From assembly GCF_014643595.1 (NCBI RefSeq), contig NZ_BMJT01000001.1:496001-560000 (forward strand): a stretch of 64,000 nt of DNA, given 5' to 3'. The notes below the pieces were generated by a model. The model did no database searches. It was given only the letters and a program-made list of their open reading frames with translations, and was not told the DNA's origin. The translations under genes were made by a program, and so were the position numbers. The stretch comes from Lysinibacillus alkalisoli (GTDB lineage: Bacteria; Bacillota; Bacilli; Bacillales_A; Planococcaceae). Positions 56,285 to 64,000 of this stretch are shown here, piece by piece. The stretch's first letter is position 1; every line of letters starts with the position of its first letter.

Positions 56285-56326
56285 AAGTGGTAAAGGGAAA
56301 GGATGGCTTTCTCTTTACCACTTTTT
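56285..56326. terminator. Terminator after minJ-like gene
   Basis: A 17-bp stem with one G-U pair (56285-56301 with 56307-56323) ends in a T-run. Its left arm shares AAGTGGTAAAGGG with the terminator at 15921. Confidence 0.85.
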
Positions 56327-56415
56327 ACTTTTATGCGCAAAGTATGTGATATTGCAGTTAGTTTGTTTTACTGCTTGAGTACGTAATATGCAACTAATTA
56401 GGCTTCGAAACGTTA

Positions 56416-56739
56416 TTAAAAGAAGTATCGCACAAGCGCCATAATCACAATCCCTGCCAATACAGTAATGGATAGGCTTTTTGTCCAGAGAGCAATAAAT
56501 AAAGTGGGGACAAATGTGAAAAATATAGGCCATTTAATGCTGACAATTGTACCAGACGTATCGAGAAGACTTTCTATTACGAGTGCACTTAAAATACAAA
56601 CCGGAATATAATGTAACCAGCGCAGTACGATGTCTGGTAGTTTAATGGCTCGTACAAAAATAAAGGGAATAACACGTGGTAGCCAAGTGACAATCGCGCA
56701 TCCTATAATAATAAGTACCATTTCAGTAGTTGTTGTCAT
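56416..56739 (-). CDS. azlD: AzlD, branched-chain amino acid transport subunit
   Basis: From ATG 56739 the protein has 107 residues with four membrane segments (MTTTTEMVLIIIGCAIVTWL, LPRVIPFIF, then three more). AzlC and AzlD together export branched-chain amino acids and toxic analogues. It overlaps the azlC stop by 4 bases (ATGA). The longer frame reaching 56946 is the azlC region read in another frame. Confidence 0.88.
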   Translation of the reverse strand: MTTTTEMVLIIIGCAIVTWLPRVIPFIFVRAIKLPDIVLRWLHYIPVCILSALVIESLLDTSGTIVSIKWPIFFTFVPTLFIALWTKSLSITVLAGIVIMALVRYFF

Positions 56740-57467
56740 TCGGTTAACACTCCAATCGTTGCTACGATTACAGTTGCTATTAATACAGCAACGTAGGAAG
56801 GCACTAAGAAGGATAAGGTATACATACATACTGCCATCCAGCCAATTAACTTTAAATAATGCCAAACTTTCCCTTTGCCAACATTGCTTAATTGTAAGAC
56901 TAAAAGTGCAATAAACATGGCGATCAAGGCGAAATCTAGCCCCCATTTTTCTGGGCTAGCTACCCATTGCCCTAAAAATGCACCTGCAATACAAGAAGCA
57001 ATCCAAAAGCTATATGCTGTGATATTTAACCCATCCATCCAACGCGCATATAGCTTATCTGCTTGCATAGATTTGGTCATAGCTACACCGAAGGTCTCGT
57101 CTGTTAATAACGTGCCAAAACCGATATTACGTAGCACACTATACCTTGTTAAATAAGGTGCGACAGATAAGCTCATAAGGAGATGACGCAAATTAACAAC
57201 AAATATTGTGATGATAATAGCAGAAGCAGGGCTGCCAGATAAGATGAGTGCACAAAAAATAAACTGGGCAGCACCAGCATACACAAGAATAGAAAGTAGA
57301 GCGATTTCTAATACATTTAGATGGGAAGCAATCCCTACGACCCCAAATGCTAATCCAATGCTTATGTAACCAAATAATGTGGGGATACAGTCTCTAACGC
57401 CCTGTAAGAACGAGTCGTCATTCACTGAATTTGTGATAGCTTTCACAACATTCAACTCACTTTCCAT
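56736..57467 (-). CDS. azlC: AzlC, branched-chain amino acid exporter
   Basis: The 243-residue membrane protein has DCIPTLFGYISIGLAFGVVG, VYAGAAQFIFCALILSG, VNLRHLLMSLSVAPYL and FGTLLTDETFGVAM, the AzlC family signature. It pairs with AzlD. The start at 57467 has no clear ribosome site; GTG 57446 with AAAGTGAG upstream is a possible alternative (236 residues). No regulator such as azlB is adjacent. Confidence 0.92.
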   Translation of the reverse strand: MESELNVVKAITNSVNDDSFLQGVRDCIPTLFGYISIGLAFGVVGIASHLNVLEIALLSILVYAGAAQFIFCALILSGSPASAIIITIFVVNLRHLLMSLSVAPYLTRYSVLRNIGFGTLLTDETFGVAMTKSMQADKLYARWMDGLNITAYSFWIASCIAGAFLGQWVASPEKWGLDFALIAMFIALLVLQLSNVGKGKVWHYLKLIGWMAVCMYTLSFLVPSYVAVLIATVIVATIGVLTE

Positions 57468-57554
57468 GTAATGTTATTTAATTTTCAGATATTTTAGCAT
57501 TATACAAATGATAGTTATAAATTGCAATGAAATAAAGTAAAGGAGGTGGCTCAA

Positions 57555-58166
57555 ATGATGGAATGGTTTACGATTGATAATATTGAGCATCTTGCAGAGC
57601 AATACGGCAAACTAGGGCCACTGATTGGTATATTGCTTCCATTTATTGAATCTTTTTTACCTTTCTTACCACTTGTCATATTTGTGGTAGCGAATGCAAG
57701 CGCATTTGGGTTATGGTTTGGCTTTTTATTATCATGGATTGGTACAGTATTAGGGTCTTATTTAGTTTTTTTAATTGTACGTAAATATGGGCACCATCCA
57801 CGTTTAAAGCGTATTACAGGTGGTGAGAAAGTACAGTCATTAATTCGGTGGGTAGATATGAAAGGGTTAAGTCCATTATTTGTTTTATTATGTTTCCCTT
57901 TTACACCGTCTGTACTTGTTAATATTGTAGCAGGGTTAGCTAATATTCGTAAGAAATTTTACTTGATTGTGTTAATGGCAGGTAAATTTGTAATGATTTT
58001 TCTAATGAGTGTATTAGGTTATGATTTACGTGCGTTAATTTCAAGCCCAGTGAAGATGATACTTGCTGTTGTAGCAGTCATTGCACTGTGGGGAATTGGT
58101 AAGATTATTGAAATTCAATTAAATAAACGTGTGGAGCGAGATCTTCGCAATACTGACAAAAAGTGA
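57555..58166 (+). CDS. TVP38/TMEM64 (DedA-superfamily) membrane protein
   Basis: From ATG 57555 (AGGAGG eight bases upstream; the GTG at 57546 lies within the ribosome site) the protein has 203 residues with about five to six membrane segments. Family motifs are FIESFLPFLPLVIFVVANA, WIGTVLGSYLVFLIVRK and FPFTPSVLVNIVAGL, the VTT-domain re-entrant loop. Members act in lipid or polyprenyl-phosphate recycling. It precedes addB, and a terminator begins inside its stop. Confidence 0.85.
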   Translation: MMEWFTIDNIEHLAEQYGKLGPLIGILLPFIESFLPFLPLVIFVVANASAFGLWFGFLLSWIGTVLGSYLVFLIVRKYGHHPRLKRITGGEKVQSLIRWVDMKGLSPLFVLLCFPFTPSVLVNIVAGLANIRKKFYLIVLMAGKFVMIFLMSVLGYDLRALISSPVKMILAVVAVIALWGIGKIIEIQLNKRVERDLRNTDKK

Positions 58167-58197
58167 AGGGAACAACTGATGTTCCCCTCACTTTTTT
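58158..58197 (+). terminator. Terminator between the TVP38 gene and addB
   Basis: A long stem with one mismatch (58158-58173 with 58181-58196) and a T-run overlaps the end of the upstream gene. Confidence 0.85.
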
Positions 58198-58231
58198 TGT
58201 TACAATAGACAAAAGAGAGGAGGGGGAGAAT

Positions 58232-61200
58232 ATGGCATTACACATAATACATGGTCGTGCAGGCTCAGGTAAATCAGCGAAACTACGACAAATGGTGATG
58301 CAACAACTACGGGAACAACCTTTAGGTGCACCTATTTTTTATCTTGTACCCGACCAAATGTCTTATGCTACAGAGTATGAGTTAACAAATGCTAAAGGAA
58401 TCAATGGTTTGATGCGTGCACAAGTATTATCATTTAAACGTTTAGCTTGGTATGTATTGCAACAAACAGCAGGGATTGCACGTGAAGAGGTAAGTGGCTA
58501 TGGGTATCGCATGTTAATTCGTCAACTATTGACTGAACATAAAGCCGCTTTTTCTTTATTCAGACAGGCAGCAGGTAAGCGAGGTTTTACGACGGAGGTA
58601 GAGTCATTATTACAAGAGTTTAGTCGCTATGGTGTGACGTCACAATTGCTTACTCAAATTCAACAGGAGCTTATGGCAACCGATGCCCCCCATACCTTAC
58701 AAGCAAAAGTGCATGATCTACTCATTGTTGTACAGGCATTAGAGCAAAGATTAGGCACAACCTATGTAGATAGTGAAGGGTTTTACCGTCTGTTGCAAGA
58801 GCAATTACCTGAAGCACCTCACATTAAAGATACAACCGTATATATCGATGGCTTTACCGCTTTTACTACGAGAGAATTCCAAGTAGTAGGGCAATTAATG
58901 CAACAAGCTAAAGACGTTTATATTGCTTTGCCTTTTGCCAGTATTACAGAGGCTATGGATGAACAATCGTTATTTCATGAGGCGGCATACACTGCTCAAG
59001 CATTGATGGATTTTGCTTATGAATATGGTGTTGCTGTAGAGGCACTACAACATTTAACAACGCCATACCGCTATCAAACGAATAATTTACAACATATTGA
59101 ACAGTCATTTGCTAAAACAAATCATCTCGCACAACTAGATGATGGTTCTGTGCAAATCATGGAGGCAGCTAGTCGCGCAGCGGAAGTACATGCAATAGCA
59201 AGAGAAATTGTGCGCCTCACTACAGAGCAACAAATAAGATATAGAGAAATTGCTATCTTATATCGTCAAGCGGAAGTGTATGATCCATTGATTACAACGA
59301 TTTTTCCGCAATATGATATCCCTGTGTTTACAAACACTAAGAAACCGATGTTGCATTATCCTTTAATTGAGTTCACGCGTTCTGTTTTAGAGGCAATTGA
59401 TACTAATTGGCAATATGAGGCGGTTTTTAGAGCGATTAAAACGGATTTATTTTTCCCGTTAGCAAGCGATACTACATTGTGGCGAGAACGTGCCGACCGT
59501 ATGGAGAATTTTTGTTTAGCACACGGTATTTTTGGTGAGCGTTGGTTTGATCAGAGACGCTGGTTTTATAAGAAGTATCGTGGCTTAGAATTCCATACCA
59601 CACAGCAAAGCGATGAAGAGCAGATGGTGCAACGAGAAATAGAAGCAGTGCGCGACCTTATACGAGAGCCACTGCAAGCCTTACAAACACAACTTAACGG
59701 GGCAAAAGTTGGTAAAGATTATGCACAAGCCTTATTTGTCTTTGTTGAACAATTGCAAGTCTATGAAAAATTGCAAGCTATGAAAGAGAAAGAATTGAAT
59801 CAAGAGGCAATTGAGCTTGCTACTGAGCATGACCAAGCATGGCAACAATGGCTAATGATTTTAGAGCAGTTTGTTCAATTGTTTGGTGAGCAACCATTAA
59901 CGTTGGATGAGGCGATAGCGTTATTGGATGAAGGGTTAGAAGCATTAACCTTTTCACGTATTCCACCAACACTTGACGAGGTACAAGTGGCCACTGTAGA
60001 GCTTGCTCGTTTACCAGATGTTAAGGCAACTTTTGTCATCGGTGTAAATGAAGGTATTTATCCACAAAAGATGAATTATGAAGGCTTGCTGTCTGACCAT
60101 GAACGAGACTGGATTACGCAAATGGGTTATGAGTTAGCGCCGACATCGACATCACGCTTATTACACGAAAATTATTTAATTTACCAAGCGTTTGCAAGCC
60201 CGTCACATTTTTTATATGTAACCTATCCGATTGCAGATGAGGAGAGTAAAGCATTATTACCATCGCTTTATATCAAACGCTTACAGCAAATGATTGCCGC
60301 AATTAACATACAGCGGGTTGTAATTGACCCTTCCGAACTAGTAGAGGTGGATGCATTGACTTATATACGTCATCCACGAGCTGCTTTGCGTTATTTAATG
60401 CGTCAAATGCAGATGCATAGTGTTTTACCTGCTCCGTGGCAAGCATTGTACGATTATTATAAGCAAGACGATTATTGGCATGTATTAGTGAAGCGTGTAA
60501 CAAAACCGCTTACTACTAAAAATGAGGCGGAGACACTACGTCCACATATTACAGAAGCATTATATGGCGAAACTTTATTATCAAGTATTTCACGTGTGGA
60601 AAAATATTATCGTTGCCCTTTCTCCCACTTTGCCACATATGGTCTTAAATTAGAAGAACGCACAGAATATCGCTTGGAGCATTTTACGATCGGCGATTTA
60701 TTCCATGAGGTGTTACGTAGAGTAACTTTGCATATTCAACAGCATAATTTACAGTGGAGGCAATTAACAAGAGCTCAGTTAAGTGATATGGCAGAACGAA
60801 CGATGCAACAAGTAGCACCGTTATTATCGCATGAAATCTTATTATCAAGTTCTCGTATGCGCTATATTGAAGCTAAATTATTACGAGTAATTAAGCGTAC
60901 TTTATTTGCTCTACAGGCACATGCAAGTGTGTCGGATTTTGCGCCACTTGCGATTGAGGCAGCATTTGGACCGAGAGAGCCTTTACCAGCGTTGACCTTA
61001 CCTTTAAAAAATGGCAAGGAGATGCATTTACAAGGTCGCATCGACCGTATTGACTATAAAGAAATTAATGGCAAGCCTTATTTGCGTGTTGTGGATTATA
61101 AATCATCAAAAAGAGATTTGCGTTTAGAGGAAATTTACCACGGCTTATCCTTGCAAGTGGTCACCTATTTAGATGTAGCGATTCGCAATGCCGATTATTG

Positions 61201-61723
61201 GCTCCAAGAGGAAGGCTTCCCAGCGGGGATGTTATATGTGCATGTGCAAAATCCATTGCTCCGCTTGCAAGAAGAAGTAGATACGACAATTGTAGAACAA
61301 GAGCGATTGAAAGCTTATAAAATGACAGGGTTATTAGTAGACGATATGGATGTGTTAGTCGCAATGGACGAGAATTTAGCAGACTATACAACCTCCTCTG
61401 TTGTACCTGTACGCACATCAAAAACACAAGGCATCTCTAAACATTTTTCACGCGTCATTGCACCAAATGATTTACATGATTTGCGCAAATTTGTGGAGAA
61501 AAAACATCAATACGCAGGCAATCAAATTATTGCAGGCGATACAGCGATCACTCCATTTGAATTGAATGGTCACACGGGATGTGAATATTGTTCGTTCCGC
61601 TCGGTTTGTCAATTTGATGTGACAGATGGCGACCAACATTATCACAAATTAGAATCGCTTCATACAGATGATGTATTACAACGTGTAAGAGAGGAGGACT
61701 CAAATGACGACGATACCTATTAA
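58232..61723 (+). CDS. addB: AddB, helicase-nuclease subunit
   Basis: From ATG 58232 (GAGGAGGGGGAG upstream) the protein has 1163 residues. It has Walker A GRAGSGKSAKL near the start, a UvrD-like but partly inactive helicase core, and a C-terminal RecB-like nuclease with GRIDRIDY, RVVDYKSSK, and iron-sulfur cysteines (YRCPFS at about residue 792, then CEYCSFRSVC near the end). With AddA it processes double-strand breaks for RecA loading. addA starts inside its end (20-base overlap). Confidence 0.96.
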   Translation: MALHIIHGRAGSGKSAKLRQMVMQQLREQPLGAPIFYLVPDQMSYATEYELTNAKGINGLMRAQVLSFKRLAWYVLQQTAGIAREEVSGYGYRMLIRQLLTEHKAAFSLFRQAAGKRGFTTEVESLLQEFSRYGVTSQLLTQIQQELMATDAPHTLQAKVHDLLIVVQALEQRLGTTYVDSEGFYRLLQEQLPEAPHIKDTTVYIDGFTAFTTREFQVVGQLMQQAKDVYIALPFASITEAMDEQSLFHEAAYTAQALMDFAYEYGVAVEALQHLTTPYRYQTNNLQHIEQSFAKTNHLAQLDDGSVQIMEAASRAAEVHAIAREIVRLTTEQQIRYREIAILYRQAEVYDPLITTIFPQYDIPVFTNTKKPMLHYPLIEFTRSVLEAIDTNWQYEAVFRAIKTDLFFPLASDTTLWRERADRMENFCLAHGIFGERWFDQRRWFYKKYRGLEFHTTQQSDEEQMVQREIEAVRDLIREPLQALQTQLNGAKVGKDYAQALFVFVEQLQVYEKLQAMKEKELNQEAIELATEHDQAWQQWLMILEQFVQLFGEQPLTLDEAIALLDEGLEALTFSRIPPTLDEVQVATVELARLPDVKATFVIGVNEGIYPQKMNYEGLLSDHERDWITQMGYELAPTSTSRLLHENYLIYQAFASPSHFLYVTYPIADEESKALLPSLYIKRLQQMIAAINIQRVVIDPSELVEVDALTYIRHPRAALRYLMRQMQMHSVLPAPWQALYDYYKQDDYWHVLVKRVTKPLTTKNEAETLRPHITEALYGETLLSSISRVEKYYRCPFSHFATYGLKLEERTEYRLEHFTIGDLFHEVLRRVTLHIQQHNLQWRQLTRAQLSDMAERTMQQVAPLLSHEILLSSSRMRYIEAKLLRVIKRTLFALQAHASVSDFAPLAIEAAFGPREPLPALTLPLKNGKEMHLQGRIDRIDYKEINGKPYLRVVDYKSSKRDLRLEEIYHGLSLQVVTYLDVAIRNADYWLQEEGFPAGMLYVHVQNPLLRLQEEVDTTIVEQERLKAYKMTGLLVDDMDVLVAMDENLADYTTSSVVPVRTSKTQGISKHFSRVIAPNDLHDLRKFVEKKHQYAGNQIIAGDTAITPFELNGHTGCEYCSFRSVCQFDVTDGDQHYHKLESLHTDDVLQRVREEDSNDDDTY

Positions 61724-64000
61724 ACCAACAGATGCGCAGTGGACAGATGACCAGTGGCAAGCTATTTATACAAGTGGCAGTGATACATTGGTATCTGCTG
61801 CTGCTGGTTCAGGTAAGACGGCAGTATTAATTACACGATTAATCGAAAAGATTGTAAAACAACAATGGCATGTGGATGAGTTACTTGTCGTGACGTTTAC
61901 CAATGCTTCAGCCGCAGAGATGCGTCAACGCTTAATAGATGCCTTGCAAAAAGCATTGGAAGAAGACCCAACCAATCAACACCTTAAACGTCAACAAAGT
62001 TTAATAAATAAAGCACAAATTTCGACTTTACACTCTTTTTGTTTAAATATTGTACGGCAGTATGCCTACGTGATTGACATTGATCCTGGATTTAGAATGG
62101 CAACAGAATCAGAAGTGGCATTGTTTAAAGATGATGTCTTGGCTCAAGTATTAGAGGAGGCCTATGCAGACCCTACGCTACAAAGTGAAGTTTATCAATT
62201 GGTGGATAGTTTTACTTCTGACCGTGATGACCAAGCGATCGAAACGCTCATTGTACAGTTGTATGAGATGTCACGTGTGCATGCACAGCCAAGTCGTTGG
62301 TTGGATGAGATTATTGCCTTATATGATGTTGAGGCAACAACAAATATTGATGCGCTATCCTTTATGCCTGTTATTATACAGGCCATTACAAACCAACTTG
62401 AAGCGGCTGAGGCATTGAATGCGCAATTTTTAGCCAATAGTCGCTTACCTGCTGGGCCAGCACCTCATGGTAAAACAGCGGATGAAATGGCAGTTGCGAT
62501 ACGTGAGGCTAAAGCTATTGTAGCAAGCGGCAATTTTCATACGATGTATGCGTACTTCTCCCAATTTAAAGCGAGTACGATTGGTAGAGTGACTAAGAAA
62601 GATTTGGTGGACGAGGCGTTAAAGGAAAAGGGCGCAGCTTATTATAAAGCAATTAAAAATTGTTTTGACCAAATTAAAACGAATTTCTTTGTGCGCACAC
62701 CAGAACGTCTATTACAAGAGATGCAAATTATGGTGCCATTGTTAAAAACATTGCAACAACTGACAGAACGCTTTGCCACTGCCTATCAAAAATTGAAAGA
62801 AAAAAGAGCTGTCGTTGATTTTTCGGATTTAGAACATTATGCACTTGCTATTTTAACAGAGCAACAAGAAGATGCCTTAATTCCTAGTCAAATTGCAAAA
62901 GATTACCAGAGGCAATTTAAAGAAGTGCTAGTGGATGAATATCAAGACGTTAATATTTTACAAGAGACATTACTTCAGCTTATTAAGAGTGGCACAGAAC
63001 AAGAAGGTAACTTATTTATGGTTGGTGATGTTAAACAAAGTATTTATCGTTTTCGATTGGCAGAGCCACATCTCTTTTTAAGGAAATATCGTACATTTAC
63101 GCCACAACATGCATTGGGGCAACGTATTGACTTAAATGCCAACTTCCGCAGTAGAAAAGAAGTACTGCATGCGACAAACTTTATCTTCTCGCAAGTGATG
63201 TCAGAAGAAGTTGGTGAGATTGCCTATGATGATAAGGCTTCGTTAAAAGTAGGCGCTACGTATGATGACAAAGTAGTGCCAGTTGAACTTGCTCTCATTG
63301 AAACGGCAACAGATGAGGCATTAACTTCGGCTGAAGCGGAGGCTCGTTACATCGTCACGCGTATTCAACAGCTAATGGCAAATGAAACAACGGTTTACGA
63401 TACAAAAACGCAAAGCGAGCGACTCCTTATGTATCGCGATATTGTGATTGTGACACGTTCAATGAGCTGGTCACATGAAATTGTTGAGGCTTTTAAACAG
63501 GCAGAGATTCCCTTATATGCAGAAACATCAGGCGGTTATTTTGAAGCACTAGAAGTGATGATTATGTTAAATGTGTTAAAGTGTGTGGACAATCCGTACC
63601 AAGATATCGCATTAGCCTCCATACTGCGGGCGCCATTTATTGGTTTAACCGAAAACGAATTGGCAGCAATCCGTCTGGCGCATCGTAAATTGCCATTTTT
63701 TGATGCACTACAAGCTTTTATGGCACAAGAACACACAGAAATAGATACATTAACCGCCGAAAAGCTACATCGCTTTTTACAACAATTTAAACAGTGGCGT
63801 GATTTATCACGTCGTGGCTCGTTAGCAGACTTAATTTGGCGAATTTATAATGATACACATTATTACGATATGGTAGGCGCGATGGCTAATGGTAAACAGC
63901 GCCAAGCTAATTTACGTGCCTTACATGAACGGGCATTGGCTTACGAAAAAACATCATTTAGAGGATTATTCCGTTTTTTACGTTTTGTTGAGCGCATGCG
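61704..64000 (+). CDS. addA: AddA, helicase-nuclease subunit, 5' part only
   Basis: Starting at ATG 61704 (AGAGGAGGACT upstream, overlapping addB), the frame runs open to the window edge, covering 765 residues of a protein that is usually about 1230. It has Walker A SAAAGSGKTAVLI, the FTNASAAEMRQRL motif, LVDEYQDVN (Walker B) and VGDVKQSIYRFRLAEP. It is the ATP-dependent 3'-5' helicase of AddAB; the second helicase half and the nuclease domain lie beyond the window. Confidence 0.96.
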   Translation, partial: MTTIPIKPTDAQWTDDQWQAIYTSGSDTLVSAAAGSGKTAVLITRLIEKIVKQQWHVDELLVVTFTNASAAEMRQRLIDALQKALEEDPTNQHLKRQQSLINKAQISTLHSFCLNIVRQYAYVIDIDPGFRMATESEVALFKDDVLAQVLEEAYADPTLQSEVYQLVDSFTSDRDDQAIETLIVQLYEMSRVHAQPSRWLDEIIALYDVEATTNIDALSFMPVIIQAITNQLEAAEALNAQFLANSRLPAGPAPHGKTADEMAVAIREAKAIVASGNFHTMYAYFSQFKASTIGRVTKKDLVDEALKEKGAAYYKAIKNCFDQIKTNFFVRTPERLLQEMQIMVPLLKTLQQLTERFATAYQKLKEKRAVVDFSDLEHYALAILTEQQEDALIPSQIAKDYQRQFKEVLVDEYQDVNILQETLLQLIKSGTEQEGNLFMVGDVKQSIYRFRLAEPHLFLRKYRTFTPQHALGQRIDLNANFRSRKEVLHATNFIFSQVMSEEVGEIAYDDKASLKVGATYDDKVVPVELALIETATDEALTSAEAEARYIVTRIQQLMANETTVYDTKTQSERLLMYRDIVIVTRSMSWSHEIVEAFKQAEIPLYAETSGGYFEALEVMIMLNVLKCVDNPYQDIALASILRAPFIGLTENELAAIRLAHRKLPFFDALQAFMAQEHTEIDTLTAEKLHRFLQQFKQWRDLSRRGSLADLIWRIYNDTHYYDMVGAMANGKQRQANLRALHERALAYEKTSFRGLFRFLRFVERM

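Noticed and set aside
1-64000. tRNA or rRNA genes, CRISPR arrays, insertion sequences
   Set aside because: No cloverleaf, rRNA core sequence, regular spaced repeat or transposase was recognised by eye; a dedicated scan could still find a small RNA.

Overview
The window is a low-GC Firmicutes chromosome segment from a motile, flagellated, competence-capable Bacillales bacterium. Gene order follows the Bacillus subtilis tagO-tagV-yvyE-degS-degU-degV-comF-flgM-flgN-flgK-flgL-yviE-fliW-csrA-hag-flaG-fliD-fliS-fliT-hpf-secA-prfB block, then the uvrBA, ftsEX, minJ and addBA groups. CsaB, SecA2, the S-layer assembly protein SlaP and an SLH-domain protein point to an S-layer-bearing relative. A Planococcaceae/Caryophanaceae member (for example Kurthia-like) is my guess; the family is an inference, the order is well supported.

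Layout. 1-9.6 kb, cell envelope: the 3' end of csaB, a GT4 glycosyltransferase and a MurJ-type flippase, convergent with secA2-slaP; then tagO, an LCP-family ligase and yvyE. 9.7-15.4 kb, regulation and competence: degS-degU, a lipoprotein, degV, comFA, comFC. 15.4-22.3 kb, late flagellar genes: yvyF, flgM, flgN, flgK, flgL, yviE, fliW, csrA and flagellin hag, with sigma-D-like promoters before flgM and hag and two apparent CsrA sites in the hag leader. 22.3-33.1 kb, an insertion relative to B. subtilis: a Maf-type flagellin glycosyltransferase, a small unknown gene, and a nine-gene overlapping operon that matches the Campylobacter GDP-sugar route to CMP-legionaminic acid (legB, legC, legG, legI, legH, ptmE, ptmF, legF, ptmA). 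33.6-37.4 kb: flaG, an unusually long fliD, fliS, fliT and a PilZ protein. 37.5-43.3 kb: hpf (with a sigma-H-like promoter), an SLH protein, secA1, prfB with its programmed +1 frameshift, and comK. 43.6-49.6 kb: uvrB, uvrA and a DUF4097 protein. 50-56.3 kb: ftsE, ftsX, an M23 hydrolase, an unknown membrane protein with two TlpA/ResA-like thioredoxins, and a MinJ-like PDZ protein. 56.4-64 kb: azlD/azlC, a TVP38/DedA-type membrane protein, addB and the 5' part of addA.

How it fits together. Flagellin output would be limited by FlgM/sigma-D and by the FliW-CsrA-Hag switch. The island between hag and flaG very probably makes a nonulosonic acid and attaches it to flagellin, and its operon has its own sigma-D-like promoter. 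In parallel, CsaB (pyruvylation of the wall polysaccharide that anchors SLH proteins), SecA2 and SlaP (S-layer export) and the SLH protein form an S-layer theme. The most discovery-worthy items are the complete legionaminic-acid operon coupled to a single Maf and its small unknown partner, and a roughly 180-residue helical insertion in FliD. No tRNA, rRNA, CRISPR array or insertion sequence was recognised.
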